Positions 37,435-50,108 of a DNA stretch of 64,000 nucleotides are shown piece after piece. Both the position numbers and the translations under genes were made by a program. Origin of the DNA: Colletotrichum lupini (Eukaryota > Ascomycota > Sordariomycetes > Glomerellales > Glomerellaceae); NCBI RefSeq assembly GCF_023278565.1, contig NC_064675.1, forward strand, positions 5,828,001 to 5,892,000, given 5' to 3'. The stretch's first letter is position 1. Each line of letters opens with the position of its first letter. Below the pieces are notes generated by a model. The model made no database searches. It saw only the letters and a program-made list of their open reading frames with translations, and had not been told where the DNA came from.

Positions 37435-37910
37435 GCGTACATCTTTTGAAGCTCGCTCAAGACGTGGAGACATTGATAACGACGGCCAACGTCCAGCTGG
37501 TTGACATCACCTCCGATAGCATTGATCTTTATGATCTTCATGAGAACGGTGTCGTCACGGGGTCCGGGGAGTATAAGTTTGACATGATCATCTTTGCTCT
37601 AGGCTTTGACGCCGGCACTGGGGCTCTCAGCGAGATAGATGTCAAAGGGTCCCAAGGAAGGTCGCTCAAAAAATGTTGGACATCCAAGGTTGATACTTTC
37701 GCTGGTACACTGATCCCCGGGTTCCCCGACATGTTCTTGGTTTGTAGACCCCAAGTGCCTTTCGGGAATATGCCAGTGGTGGTGGGTATTCAGTTGGGAT
37801 GGATCGGGAAGACCATTCGTTTCATGCGACAGAATAGCTTCTCGAAGATCGACGTCAGGGGGGAGGCGGCGGATGCGTGGAATGCGCATCTCAGGGAGGT
37901 TTTCTCCGGT
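37435..37910 (+). pseudogene. Baeyer-Villiger monooxygenase fragment 1 (C-terminal part of one copy)
   Basis: This is the C-terminal region of a flavin-dependent Baeyer-Villiger monooxygenase, a class that inserts oxygen next to a ketone using FAD and NADPH. Visible are NVQLVDITSDSI, the family motif FALGFDAGTGALSEIDVKG, PGFPDMFLV, FGNMP, and the start of the C-terminal arm (DAWNAHLREVFSG). The N-terminal Rossmann folds and the FxGxxxHxxxW fingerprint are missing. An acceptor-like CTGCTCAG stands at 37427-37434. At about 37910 the sequence passes, with a change of frame, into the middle of a second monooxygenase copy rather than its own C terminus. There is no ATG; it cannot be a working gene by itself. 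Confidence 0.75.
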
Positions 37911-38889
37911 TTGCTCACTTCAAGGACTCCGAGACGCATGAGGCCTGGTTGCTTGAATTGAGTGATGCGGAACGGGGAGAACTTTGGGAAGAGCTTTGGA
38001 ATCGTGGCGGTCTTAACTTCAATCAGGCGAATTACCGAGACTTTCTCGTTGACGAGAAGCCCAACAGACTCATGTACGACTTCTGGGCAAAGAAGGCCCG
38101 CCCGAGAGTCAAGAATCCCGCCAAGGCCGCATTACTTGTACCTGAGAAAGCACCTTTCGCATTTGGGACCAAGAGGAGCAGTCTTGAGTAGGACTGCTAG
38201 GAGTGTCTCGATAGAGACACTGTAAGCATCGTTGACCTCAAAGCTACTCCGATACGAGAGTTTACAGAGAGGGGAATTACACGCGAAGACGGATCCGAGC
38301 TCGAATTCGACACTATTGTAATGGCGACAGGCTTCGACGCCATGACAGGGAGTCTCACCAAGATGAATATTCAAGGAAGAGATGGCATCACCTTTTCAGA
38401 CCGGTGGAAAGACGGCGTCTTCACTCATCTGGGACTTTGCTCCAATGGATGCCCTAACCTGTTCATGGTCTACGAGCCTCAGGGTACGTAAGTGCAACAC
38501 CAAAACCTTTGCTACCTTCCGGCTGTTAACATGTCTTTTAAGCACCCACGGCGTTTAGCAATGGACCTCCATTCATTGAGAGTCAGGTTGACATGATTGC
38601 GGAACTTCTTCAGAAGCTCCAGAAAAAGGGTGTCAAGTCCATTGAAGCACAGCGGGATGTCGAGGAGAAGTGGAAGCAGGCAATCCAGGCTGCCAATGGC
38701 AAGACCTTAATGCCCTTGACCGACTCGTGGTATAACGGAGCCAACATCCCAGGCAAGAAGAGAGAGCAATTGATTTACCTAGGTGGAGTTGAGAAATATT
38801 AAGAGGGATGCCGAGAGGTACTAGCAACTCTAGCAGGGTTCGATATTGTACTTGATGAGGAGAGGAAAGGTTCAATGGTAGTATTATAG
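37905..38889 (+). pseudogene. Baeyer-Villiger monooxygenase fragment 2 (middle to C terminus) with nonsense mutations
   Basis: It starts mid-protein (FAHFKDSETHEAW, ELWEELWNRGGLNF, FLVDEKPNRLMYDFW, FAFGTKRSSLE), hits TAG at 38189-38191 and again at 38198-38200, then continues in the same frame with VSIVDLKATPI, MATGFDAMTGSLTKM, FMVYEPQ. An intron 38484-38542 (GTACGT..TTTAAG) leads to APTAFSNGPPFIESQVDMI and DSWYNGANIPGKKREQL. A third stop, TAA 38800-38802, stands before the usual C-terminal tail, which stays open to TAG 38887-38889. CAG/TGG-to-TAG and CAA-to-TAA are RIP-type changes. It overlaps the same family segment as fragment 1 (both have the GFDA motif), so two paralogues are represented. 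Confidence 0.75.
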
Positions 38890-39448
38890 TGTTTGAGCCA
38901 TGTCTTTCTCCTACAAATCGCACTCTGAGTGTTTCTTGGTATCAAGACTTGCTAGAGTGGAGGAAAGAAAGGATTCGGTCACTCCTTAATTCATACACGA
39001 CTAATAAAATCACGTTACTATTCTAAGGACGCATGCCCTGAGTTAGAATAGGGCGTGGGTTACGGAATGAAAAGGGGTAGCCGCGTCTAGTTATAAGTAT
39101 ACGTAGTAATATACGCCTCTCATGCGCTATAAAGACTTCTATTCTAAAAAGAGGTTTTATCGTTTTTCGGCATCGATCACATTATTTTCTATATATAAGT
39201 GAGAAGCGTCATTCCTCAGGTCCCCAGCTCTAGTCGTCTCTTATGTCCTACCAAAATAGATCATAACAAAGGCCCAAAACTCCAAAACTTCAAAAACATA
39301 CAACACCAGGTATTCGCTGGTCGTTACCGACCTAACTACTAATCCGGCCCTTATTGGCTTTTCTATGGGAGAGCGGACGGGATCCCGAGTTTTCTAATGG
39401 GTATGGTTGTATATGATAGTTAAAGCTCGTGATAATGCTCATAGTCCC
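38890..39448. other. Intergenic host DNA with a promoter-like stretch
   Basis: No reading frame is recognised. TATATATAAG near 39190 followed by a CT-rich, then CA/AA-rich leader up to 39310 resembles a fungal promoter and 5' UTR, but no good start codon follows before element F; ATG at 39244 ends after seven codons. It could be the beginning of a gene cut off by element F. Confidence 0.3.
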
Positions 39449-39653
39449 TATTAGTATCCCTATTACAGGGTAGTTAGTTCGAACCGTAGTTAACGAAGAG
39501 ATTAAGTGAACTATATAAATATTTACGTAATAAGTATAAAAAGGAGGTTCTAACTATAAGTTAAGCTAGCTATAATAATTATAAATAGGGCCCCTAATTA
39601 GCCCCTATATAGTTAGTTATATATTATAATCAAATTAAATTTCTAATCTAATA
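39449..39653 (-). repeat. 3' LTR of element F (205 bp)
   Basis: It starts TATTAGTATCCCTATTACAGGG on the plus strand and ends TCTAATA. It is nearly free of RIP at the outer edge and strongly mutated toward 39653. Confidence 0.85.
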
Positions 39654-42049
39654 CTAACTTTGTCTTTTTTTTATTAATTTAATTACTATAATTAGAAGTA
39701 TAATTCGACCTCGGGCCCGTTTATTAAGTCGTCTCCTTTTCCCCCTTTTTTCTACTCTTTTTATATAACTTATCCCTTTATTTATATAATAACTTTTTTA
39801 TTACTTATAAATTACTCTAATCCCTTATTTAGTATTATTTTCATAAAAGCGTTTACGAGGTTATTTTTATTATTAATTTAACAAATCTCGAGTATCTCGC
39901 GCCTTTTATATAATTACTTAAGGGCTATAATATCGATTATAAGCCTCTTTTCTTTTATTATTCCTAATTTAATAAAGTATTCGTATAGTAAATAAGAATT
40001 AATATAAATAACTATTAAAATAAATAAAAAGCTAATTCGATTAGTAATCTTCCTTAGCGTTATTAAAATTACGTAAGAGAGGTTAACGCCGTTAACTATA
40101 CTATAAACCTCTAACGCTAATATACTTCTTATTATTTACTTATTTTTAATTAGTAAGTAATAGATTATATTATTATATATAGTAAATTCGCTCTTACTTA
40201 TACTCTTATTAACTAGGATAATAATATACCCTAATTACGAAGTAAGGTCGTTATTATTTATAAATAACTTATTAATAAAGACGTAGAGCTTATTAATTAT
40301 AAAGTCGATTAGGTAATAAACGAGACCTTAATTAAGATTTATTTTTTACTACTTAAGCTACTTATTAAGTACCTTAACGTCTCGTTTAGTTAAATCTATA
40401 ACCTATACTACCCTAACGTAATTAAAAATTACCTTAAGCTAATAAATACTTATAATATATACTCCTCGCATAAGCTTAGCCTTATACCGCTTTTTAATAT
40501 TAATTACGTTTAAATTAACGAGGTTAATCTTCTCGCCCTACCCCTTTTATTAAAAAACGACGGTTTCCTTTTTAATTATAAAAATCCCGTTATTAAATAC
40601 TAAGGGGGTATTTATTATAAGGACCTTTTTTAGCTTTATTATAAAGCCCGCTTTTTAAAGCTCCTTATCCTCCTTTTTTATAAAATTAATATTAAATAGG
40701 CTTAATATATTATTAGTTTATATTTTAATAATTCTAAATTAGTCGCTTTTATACTCCGTAACTAGTAAGTACGGGTTATATATAAAAGTAATTATTAATA
40801 GTTAATTAATATAAGAATTATAGTAAGTGGCCTATTAATAAGTACCCGATTCTACGAGCCTATATAGTAACTTAAGCACTTTAATAATCGTGCTTTCTAA
40901 GTACTTACTAGCCATTTTTTTTAGTAAATAGGCTAGGATTTTCCTTATAAGCCCTATAACTAATTAAGTATAGGCCTAGGTAATATTATAGCTCTAAATC
41001 TCGTATCCCTTCTTCCGTAGCGATACTATTAATACTATTATTAATCGTTAGCTATAGCGCTATATAATAAGTAATTATATAAGTAGTATTACTTTTTTAA
41101 CGTCGTTATACCCCTAAATTACGTATTTAAACTTCTCGTATAGCTAGGGTATTCCTTTCCCTTTAATCTTATAAACTATTTATAATTTAAATATATAGAG
41201 GTTTATATATATTTTTAGGTTATATAAGATAAATCAATAGACCCCTCGATTATAAAGAGTATCTACTTTAATAAGATTTAATCCCTTATATAGCTTTTTA
41301 ATAGTTATAATTACGCCTTCTTTACGTAGTTTAACTGCTAGCTCGAAATTAGCTTTTCTTTTTTATATAAAAAGTATTAATTACCTCGTTATTAGTAATA
41401 AATTGCTACGTTAGGGCTTACTATCGTAGTCTTCCGTAATGTCTTATTAGTAGTATTAGTACCCTTTTAGTAATTTCCTTTTCCTCGTTGTTTATTAGTA
41501 TTATTATAACGATTTCGTCGAGGATAATTTCTTATGCTTTTATTACGGGTTATATAGTTTCCTCTAGCTCTTTTTTTTTTATAAATTAGAAATTACCTCG
41601 TTAGGATCTATATAGTACGGTTTAATTACTATAATTAATACTTTAAGTAGCTAGTTATAATCTCTTATAATTATATAAGAGCGCTCGTTAATAAAAATTA
41701 ACTTATATAGCCTAGCCCACTATTAAGTAATTTTGCGCTATACTTATATATCCGAATTTAGTAATATATTTAAATTACTCTTTATATTAAGCCTATTACG
41801 CGTAGTAATTACCTCGTTAACTTATTTTTTTATACTTACCTCGCGCAGTACTTATATTATTTTTTTAATTACTTAGGCTCGTTAACTTATACTTAGTAAC
41901 GGTAGCGAGGCTAAGGTCGTTCTTAAATATACTCTAAATACTAATAGTATTAATATAAGTCTATTAGGCCCTATAATATCGTTATAGTATTTAAGTACTA
42001 TCTAAAGGTATTCGTCGTTAATAAAATCCGGATTTTTCTTTTAATAATT

Positions 42050-42239
42050 TATAATAGATTTAGGATGCGGCTAGTAATAGGACGCTAATAACTTAGTAAC
42101 TAGTATACGGATCGTATTATAAAAGAACTTTTTAAAAAATAAAGCCCTTATAAAGGACTCTATAAGCTTTAGTTTTATAATATACTTATACTTATATTAT
42201 AGCCTTATTAATTAAGTACTTATAATCTAATTCTTTGTA
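42050..42239 (+). repeat. 5' LTR of gypsy element G (190 bp)
   Basis: It starts TATAATAGATTTAGG and ends CTAATTCTTTGTA. Same length as the LTRs of E. Confidence 0.85.
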
Positions 42240-45200
42240 ATTCTAAAGCTTTTATTTTTATAAAATAATTAGTATAAGTAATAATAAATTATAAAAACGA
42301 ACGGAACGTTAACGAAATAACGCTTAGTTATTAATAAAAAGCTATTAGTACTAATAAGCTATAGCTATTTAGAGTCGACTATTTAACCCTATTTTATTTA
42401 AGAAAACGAGCTTATTATAGGGCGAGTCCTATTTAAATATTAGCGTTTATAAAAGAGCTAAATAAAGAAGATAATCGGGATAGATTACTTTTATAAGTTA
42501 GTTACTTTATTAATACCCTAAAGACCTTATTTATTATAAATAGGGCGTTTATTAATAACTAATTACTAAATATACGAGGTTAAGGTATATATAAAGGCGT
42601 AAGTAGTACTAAAATAGCTAGTTTAATAGACCTTATAGGCCTAATAATAACCTATTTTTATAAAATAATAAAAATAATAATTAAGAATTGAAACTAAAAA
42701 TAGTATTAATACGAGGAGCTTGTCTAATAGCTTATTAAGTAGTTAGCGACGCGTTTAGGTTAACGAGAATACGAAAAGCCTCCTTTTTATAATTATAAAC
42801 TAATTAGAAAAGAGTTTACGAGTACCTAGGTAGTAGACTAGATTATTATTATAAAAATAAGTAAGAAGCTTTATATAAAAAGTATTATAGAATAGTATAT
42901 TAAATAGGCCCTATTTAAAATATCCCTATTATTATAAACGTAATAATATAATTATAAGAAAAGCTTTTAAGATCCCCTTTTTTAAGGCGACTTTTTAGTA
43001 TTTATTTATTAATAATACGTAGACCCCGAGACTTAGGAACGGGAATATTATAAAGAGCTAAGGATAAAGAGGTTAAAAGAGGGCTAGACCCCTACTTAGT
43101 TCTTTACTAAGTAATTAGTAATCTATTATAACCTAAGTATAAAAGATATAGAGAATTCGAAAATAGAGGTATATTAGTTCTTTTTTAAACTATTATTTTA
43201 GTTATAGGACGATTTAATTTATTATAAGGTCTTAATTAAGACAGTACGTAATATAGCTTACGAGGTTAATAAATTATAATTATTAAATTAGTAAAAGGGC
43301 AGCGACTAGTTATAGAAGGATAATAAGAAGAGGCTATATCCGTTATTAAAATAACTACGTTAAATATCCCCCTTTTATAAAAAAAAGAGTAGGGAGAGCT
43401 TTAAGGGGCTAAGTTCTAAGGACTTATTAAGAATAATATTATAAAAGTTATATAATAAGAGTACTCGTACTAAGCTATTATAAAAGCGTCGTAATAATAA
43501 TATTAAGTACTTTATATATAATAAAATAGGCTATATATTTAATAAGTACTAAAAAAATAAGTTAAGAAGTAAGGGTAATAATAAGCTAATATACCCCCGA
43601 TTAAAGCTAACGTTAATAACTATTTAATAAGTTATTACTAAGCTAAGAATTATAAAAGTTAACTTATTAAAAAATAAGTAAGTATAAGTAATATATTTAA
43701 TATACTTATACTAAGTATTAAGAGGGTACTAATAAGAATAATTACGAAGAGTAAGGTAATAATTTTATAAAATATTACTAAAAGGCTAGTAAAAGTTAAT
43801 ATAAATATATACTCTAAAATAGATATTATTAATACTAAGCTCGTAACTTACTTAGGGTTAACCCCGGCTATTACTATAGCTCCCTCGTTAAAGGATTTTT
43901 AAAATAAAACTATAGGCTAGGGGAAAGCTTACTAATTAACGCTCTTTTTTATTAATTATTATAAGTAGTTAAAGAAGATTTAGTAACTATTTACCGTAGT
44001 TAATAAGGATAAAAGAATAGTAAACCTTTTATTATTATAACTATTAATAGGCTAAGAAGGTATTCGTATTAATATAGTAACGAATATATAGTTATACGAG
44101 CTTATTTTAATTACCGAACTAGAGGTAATAGCTTATAATATTATTAAGAATTACGAAAAAGCGTATATATTATATATTACTATTATAAAAAATATTGTAA
44201 GGGTAATAGAGACTAAATTATAAGGGGGTCTATTATTAGAACTTTAATTAAAAATAAAAACGTTTAACGAGTAGTTAGTAAAGGGACCGTAGTTATATAG
44301 CGGGATAAAATACTTTATTAACTTAATTCTAAGTACTAAATTACTATATAATCCTATCTATTTATTAAATAAGAAATAATTTAATAAGCTTTGCGTATAT
44401 ATTACTAAGAAATTAGTAAATAGTTATATTATACTTTTAGTTAATAAGGCTAGGGTACTAATTTTTTTATATTAAAAAAGGATAGTACGCTATGCCTCTA
44501 TATAAACTATTATAAGCTAAATAAAGTAATTATAAAAAGTCGATACTTATTACTACTTATTAGCGAGCTCTTAAATAGGCTTTATAAAGCGAAATAGATC
44601 TTAAAAATAGATATTAGGGATACTTATTACTATATCTAAATTAAAAAAGAAAACCAATAGAAAATAGCGTTCTAGAGCTAATACGGTTACTTTAAGTATA
44701 TTATTATACTTTTTAAGCTAACGAACGTATTTATAACGTTTTAGGTATATATTTACTAAGCGCTCGCCGACTTATTAAATACTTATTATATAGTATATAT
44801 AAATAATTTAATAATTTACTTAATAATAAAAGAGTAGTATATAAAGGATATTAAAAAGGTCCTTTAACGTTTGCGTTTATATAGGCTTTTTACTAAACTA
44901 TTAAAATACTCGTTTTATTAAAAAAGGGTTAAGTTCTTAAGTTATGTTATTATATTAAAAAGAATTAAGATTAACTCGTTACGAGTGCGAACGATTACTA
45001 ATTAGAAGGCGCTAGAGTTTATTAAGGATATCTAAGTATTCTTAGGGTTTTATAACTTTTATTAGAAGTTTATTATTAAATACTTAGGTGTTATTATATT
45101 AATAATAATATTACTAAAAATAAAAAAGGGGTAGATAAGGGATTTTTAATAAATTAAGGAAGTAAACGAGGCGTTTAATTAGCTAAAAGTTATTTTTATT

Positions 45201-47639
45201 TTAGTAACTATACTTATATATTAGAACTTATAACGTATTATATAAATAAAAACCGACGCTTTAGTTAAAGTTATTATAATAATTTTATTATAGTAGGCTA
45301 ATAAAAAATAGCGACCCGTTACTTATTAATTACGGAAGCTTATAAATACGGAGTAGTAATAGGCTACGGGCTAATAAGAATTACTTATTATAGTAAAAGG
45401 GCTAGAGTACTAAGCTTATTATTTTTAGGGCTTTTTATAAAAGTTTATAGTTCTAATAGATTACTAAGTATTTAAAAAAGTAATTAGCGTACTAATATAA
45501 GACTTTTAAAAAAGGCTCGCGAGGTAAGTATATAAATTATTAATATTTAATTTTAACTTAGAATACTAACTAGGGAAAACGAACTTAGTAAATAGTCTAT
45601 TTAAAAAGCTAGATTATATAGAGGGGGAAGTGCTTTATAAAGACGTCCTCCCTACGCTAACCTAAAAGCTACGTTTTATTAATAAATTATTACTTAATAT
45701 TTAATAAAGGATAATTAGTTTAAAAAAATAAAATAATACTACTAAAGTATATATTTAAGTAGTTAAGGCCTCTTTTTATAATCCTAACTAGATATTAACT
45801 AGCTCTAAGGACGGGGAATCCTCTCTCTTATATTAATAATATATTATAGAGTATATTAATAAAATAGTAATAATTATTATTATAACGACTCGAAGTAAAA
45901 AAGTAAAAGAGTTATTAATAAACGCTCGTTAATAGTCTAGTAAAAATAAAAAAGAGTTAAATAAAGCTAGGGTTATTATATTAAAATAGTATATCCTACG
46001 CCCTATTATAAAGGAGTTTATAAGGGGTAAAACGGTATTTACTTCCTATTTCTTATTAAAAATTAAAAAGCTCGTTAAAGGACTATAAACTAAAAACGAG
46101 TTTTATATATTATAATTAATAAGAGTTTGTATTATAATTAGCGAACTAAGAGCATATTTACTTAACGAATAGGGTATACTATTTTTTAAAAAAAGACTTA
46201 TTATTTTTTAAGTAAAGTCTTTTTAAATAGAGATCTTTTATTAATATTACGACGATTATAGGGTAGGTTATATAAGAGCTATAAAAACTCTTAAGCTAAT
46301 TTAAAAGAAGTTTTATTAAGAAGATATTTAACGAGATATTTAAAAATACGTTAAGAATTATAAGTATTATTTAGGAATTATAACCCTAAGATATAAGCCG
46401 TACGGGTAGCTATAGTTATTATTACTACCCTTATACTTATTCTAAAAAATATTTATAAACTTTATTACGGGGCTATTATTAAGCACTCGTAATAATAATA
46501 TAAAGTATAATAGTATTTTAGTTATTATTTATTATATAATAAAGTTTACGAAGTTCTTATTTATTATTAAGATATTTAATATAGTATAAATAGTAAGTAT
46601 CCTATATTAAGAGGTCGAATATAAGTTTAGTATACTTAAAAGCATTATTATAAATAGAGATAAGCTTTTTATAAGCGCATTTTAAAAAGAGTTTACTAAG
46701 GAACGGGCGATATATTACCGACTATTTACTACGTATTACTTATAAACGGACGGCTAAACGGAGCGAACTTATTAAATATTAAAAAAGTATTTAAGGATTT
46801 ATACTAAGGGCTCGCTAAATAAGTAAGTAATATAGTTAAAAAAGGCCGAGTTTATATATAATAATAGCTAATACTCTATTATAAAGGTATCCCCGTATAT
46901 AATATTATATAGTTATTACCCTAAGTATATTAAATATATACTTAATTATAAGGCTATAGTTTAAAAAGTTTAAAAAAGAGTTTAGAAAATTAAGGAGATT
47001 AGGGCCTAGGCTACGCGAGCGTAAATATAAGTTTTTAAGAACTAAATAGCTTATTATAATAGAAAATATACCCTAAAGGAGTTTAATTATAGAGAAGTTA
47101 TTAGCTTATTAATAAAGAATATACAATTTAAAAATAATAAACTAGTGCTAAGATATATTAAAGTAATAATAGCTAAAAAAGTAAGGAAATAGGCTTATTA
47201 AGTATATTTATTAAAGTAATATTAAAAAATATATAATATTTTCTTAGTTTCTTAGCTTAAGTTATAGGGAAATTATTAAATAGTTAGTAATTAAATAATA
47301 AATCTCCCGGAGTTAGAGGATAAGTAAAACGTTTAGGAAGTTAAAAAAATCGTTATGATATAAAGCGAGGGAGGAAACTTATAATATTTAATTAAATAAA
47401 CTAAATAGCTTATTAAGTATAATATATAGGAGCTTATTAAGTATTTTAAAGGGGTAATAAAAGTAGTTAATAAATTTAAATATTATAAAAAAAAAGTATA
47501 TATAAAATAGGATAATAAACGTTAAGTTCGTAGTAAAAGGTTATTAAAGATAAGTTAATTAATAATATATTATAGAACCCTTTTTATTTAGCCTAGCGTA
47601 ATCCTTAAAAAAAAATATAATATTATAACCCTTAGTAAT

Positions 47640-49900
47640 ACGTTACTAAGAGATTATTAAAATTTAGTTACGTAGGGGGAGTAATTTACGTAATACTAGT
47701 AGTAATAATAGTAGCTCTAGCGTATATTTTTAAAGCTTAATAATTAATAGTAGTCCGCTCGCTAAGTAAAAAACGGGGAGGCTTTATATACGTATTTAGC
47801 TAATTACTTAGAGTAAGGTTATTAACTTTATTAATATTATAATAAGTAAGAGGGAGGCGGTCGAAGTTATATAGAGTATTATATATATTAATAATAGTAG
47901 TTTATAAAGCGTTCGCTACTTAGTTACTATTAGAGGTTATAACGAGAGGTATAACGAGAGCTATAATAGAAGGTATAATAAGAGCTATAATAAGAAGTAT
48001 AATAAGAGTTATAATAAAAAGCAGAATAAGAGGCGAAGTAAGGAGTATAATTTATTATTATTAATAATAAGTTGGGGACGGGGGATATTATCTAAGGTAA
48101 TACTCTCGTAGTCCTAGTTAAGCTAAGGGACCTTAGTAATATTAATATTCGTAAAGAACTTATTAACGTTAAACTACTTATTATAACCCGTAGCTTTAAC
48201 TTTAATATAAATAATAGCCTTATTAAGCCGTTATAAAGCCTTTATTTAGAATAAAAAGAGCGTAATACTAATTTTATTAAAATTTGAATAATATAACTAA
48301 GGGCTAGGGTACCCTTATTTATACTAAAAAGAGCGTTATAAATAGGAGTTAATAAGTTATTAATATTAAAATAGCGGCGCTTATTATAATATTAAAAAAG
48401 AGAATTTTTTAAGTTATTACCGAGCTTTTTAAATTCGGTATCCTTATACTAAGACTTATTAAATTTAAATCTAAAGTCGTCCCGCTCGTTATTATTATTA
48501 AGAATATAGTTAGTAATAAGAGTACGCTTTTTAATAAGAGTTTAAGTCTCGGGATTATAAGAAATAGGGGTAGTGCTATATATAATAATAATATAAGTAA
48601 GTACTTTATTTATTAAGAACTTAGCGACGCGTTTATAAAAAGTAAAGAAAGTAAGGAACTCTTAAATATATATAATAATAACGTTTTTAGGAGTTTTTTT
48701 ATAATACTAAGTTAGAGCGTTAAAGTTATTTTATAAAGCGGTTATATAGCTATTATTATAAAAATAAGCTAGCTAAAAGCGATTAAAATAAGAGATAATC
48801 TTAGTTTTATTATTAATATTAAAAATACTAACTTAAAAAGAAAAATCTAAGTTAATAAAAAGAAAATTCGCTAAACGATTATTAATAACTTATTATAATT
48901 AAGATTAATGAGTTTAAATATTTATAATTAATAGCGAGCTCTTAGAAAATAGCTTATTTAAAATAGACTTTTTTTACCTTATTATTTATTAACGGGTTAG
49001 CGATATAAGTAATAACTTTTTTTTATATATTAATAATATAATTAAAAATATAGAGAACGCGGCCGTATTTATAAAAGTTAAAGCTACCCTACTCCTTAGT
49101 ATTATAGAACTTTATAAAAGTATTTTAAATAAACTAAGCGGCACTATATAGCTCCTTAAGAACTTAAAAAATATCGTTAGTTAATATTTTAATAATAGAT
49201 TAGCAAGGACTTAATAACTTATAACAGAATACTTTTTCTTATTAATTTAATAAATAATATACTTAGTAACGTGAGCGTTAATAATATAAACGAGCTCGTT
49301 AATATTACGATATAGGCTAGCTAAGTAGTATATATAGGGGGTATTACTATAAAAACCGTAAAAGCTTTTTTTAAAATTATACTTTATATTAAGTATATCT
49401 TAGATATATAAAATAGTAAATATTTTAGTAAATACTTAGTAATAGTATAATAAGAGAATTATAATTAAGAAACGATGCGGAATTAAAATATTATAAGAAG
49501 AGAAGTATAGTTATATAGGAAAGAATTCGTAGAACGGTTACTAAATAAAAAGAGAGAAGAAAAAGTAAATATGCGATTAGTAATAAGAGAAAAATCTTTT
49601 ATTATACTTAATAACTTAGTAATAATAATAACCGCGAGGTTAGGTAGGCTCTCATATATTATAATAGTTAGAATACTTTATTACGAATATATATTACTAA
49701 CTTAGTAACTAATCGGCGCGCTATTACTAAATAATAATAATAAAATATTCGTTAAATAAAGAGATAGGAGTAATACCTTATTCTTAAGTAAAAAAGGATA
49801 TTATTAACGCTTTATAGAATTTATTATAAATAATAACGTTAATAGCTTTATTATTAGTATTAAAAGAAGATATTACGTAATAACTTTAGGGACTAAAGTT
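47640..49900 (-). pseudogene. Antisense accessory ORF of gypsy element G (degraded copy)
   Basis: Colinear with the antisense frame of element E. I checked one stretch around the repeats (about 47930-48060): the minus strand reads in the same frame, with Leu and Ser replacing Pro (CCT to CTT/TCT) and still no frameshift. The rest was placed by alignment of blocks by eye. It cannot be functional. Confidence 0.5.
47937..48025 (-). repeat. Degenerate 24-bp repeats (element G)
   Basis: Units such as CTATAATAGAAGGTATAATA match those at 31821-31910. One extra partial unit is visible on the left. Confidence 0.65.
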
Positions 49901-49918
49901 ACGTAAGGGGGGAGTAAT

Positions 49919-50108
49919 TATAATAGATTTAGAATACGGTTAGTAATAAGACGCTAATAACTTAATAACTAGTATATAAATCGTATTATAAAAGAACTTT
50001 TTAAGAAATAGAGCCCTTATAAAGGACTCTATAAGCTTTAGTTTTATAATATACTTATACTTATATTATAACCTCGCTAGTTAAGTACTTATAGCCTAAT
50101 CTCTTATA
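49919..50108 (+). repeat. 3' LTR of gypsy element G (190 bp)
   Basis: It starts TATAATAGATTTAGAATACGG and ends CTAATCTCTTATA, preceded by GGGGGGAG. Confidence 0.85.

Larger units (their letters stand above)
42050..50108 (+). mobile_element. Element G: second Ty3/gypsy chromovirus copy, nested in element F, heavily RIP-mutated
   Basis: 8059 bp, flanked by a perfect TSD TAATT (42045-42049 and 50109-50113). It is colinear with element E over its whole length: gag knuckle near 43500, RT near 44350-45100, integrase near 46100-46900, chromodomain near 47380-47480, antisense frame, hairpin and PPT (AAGGGGGGAG). It inserted at a different copia site from E (close to the RT region in F, in the gag region in D), so these are separate events. 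Here CpG also has mostly become TpA. Confidence 0.9.
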
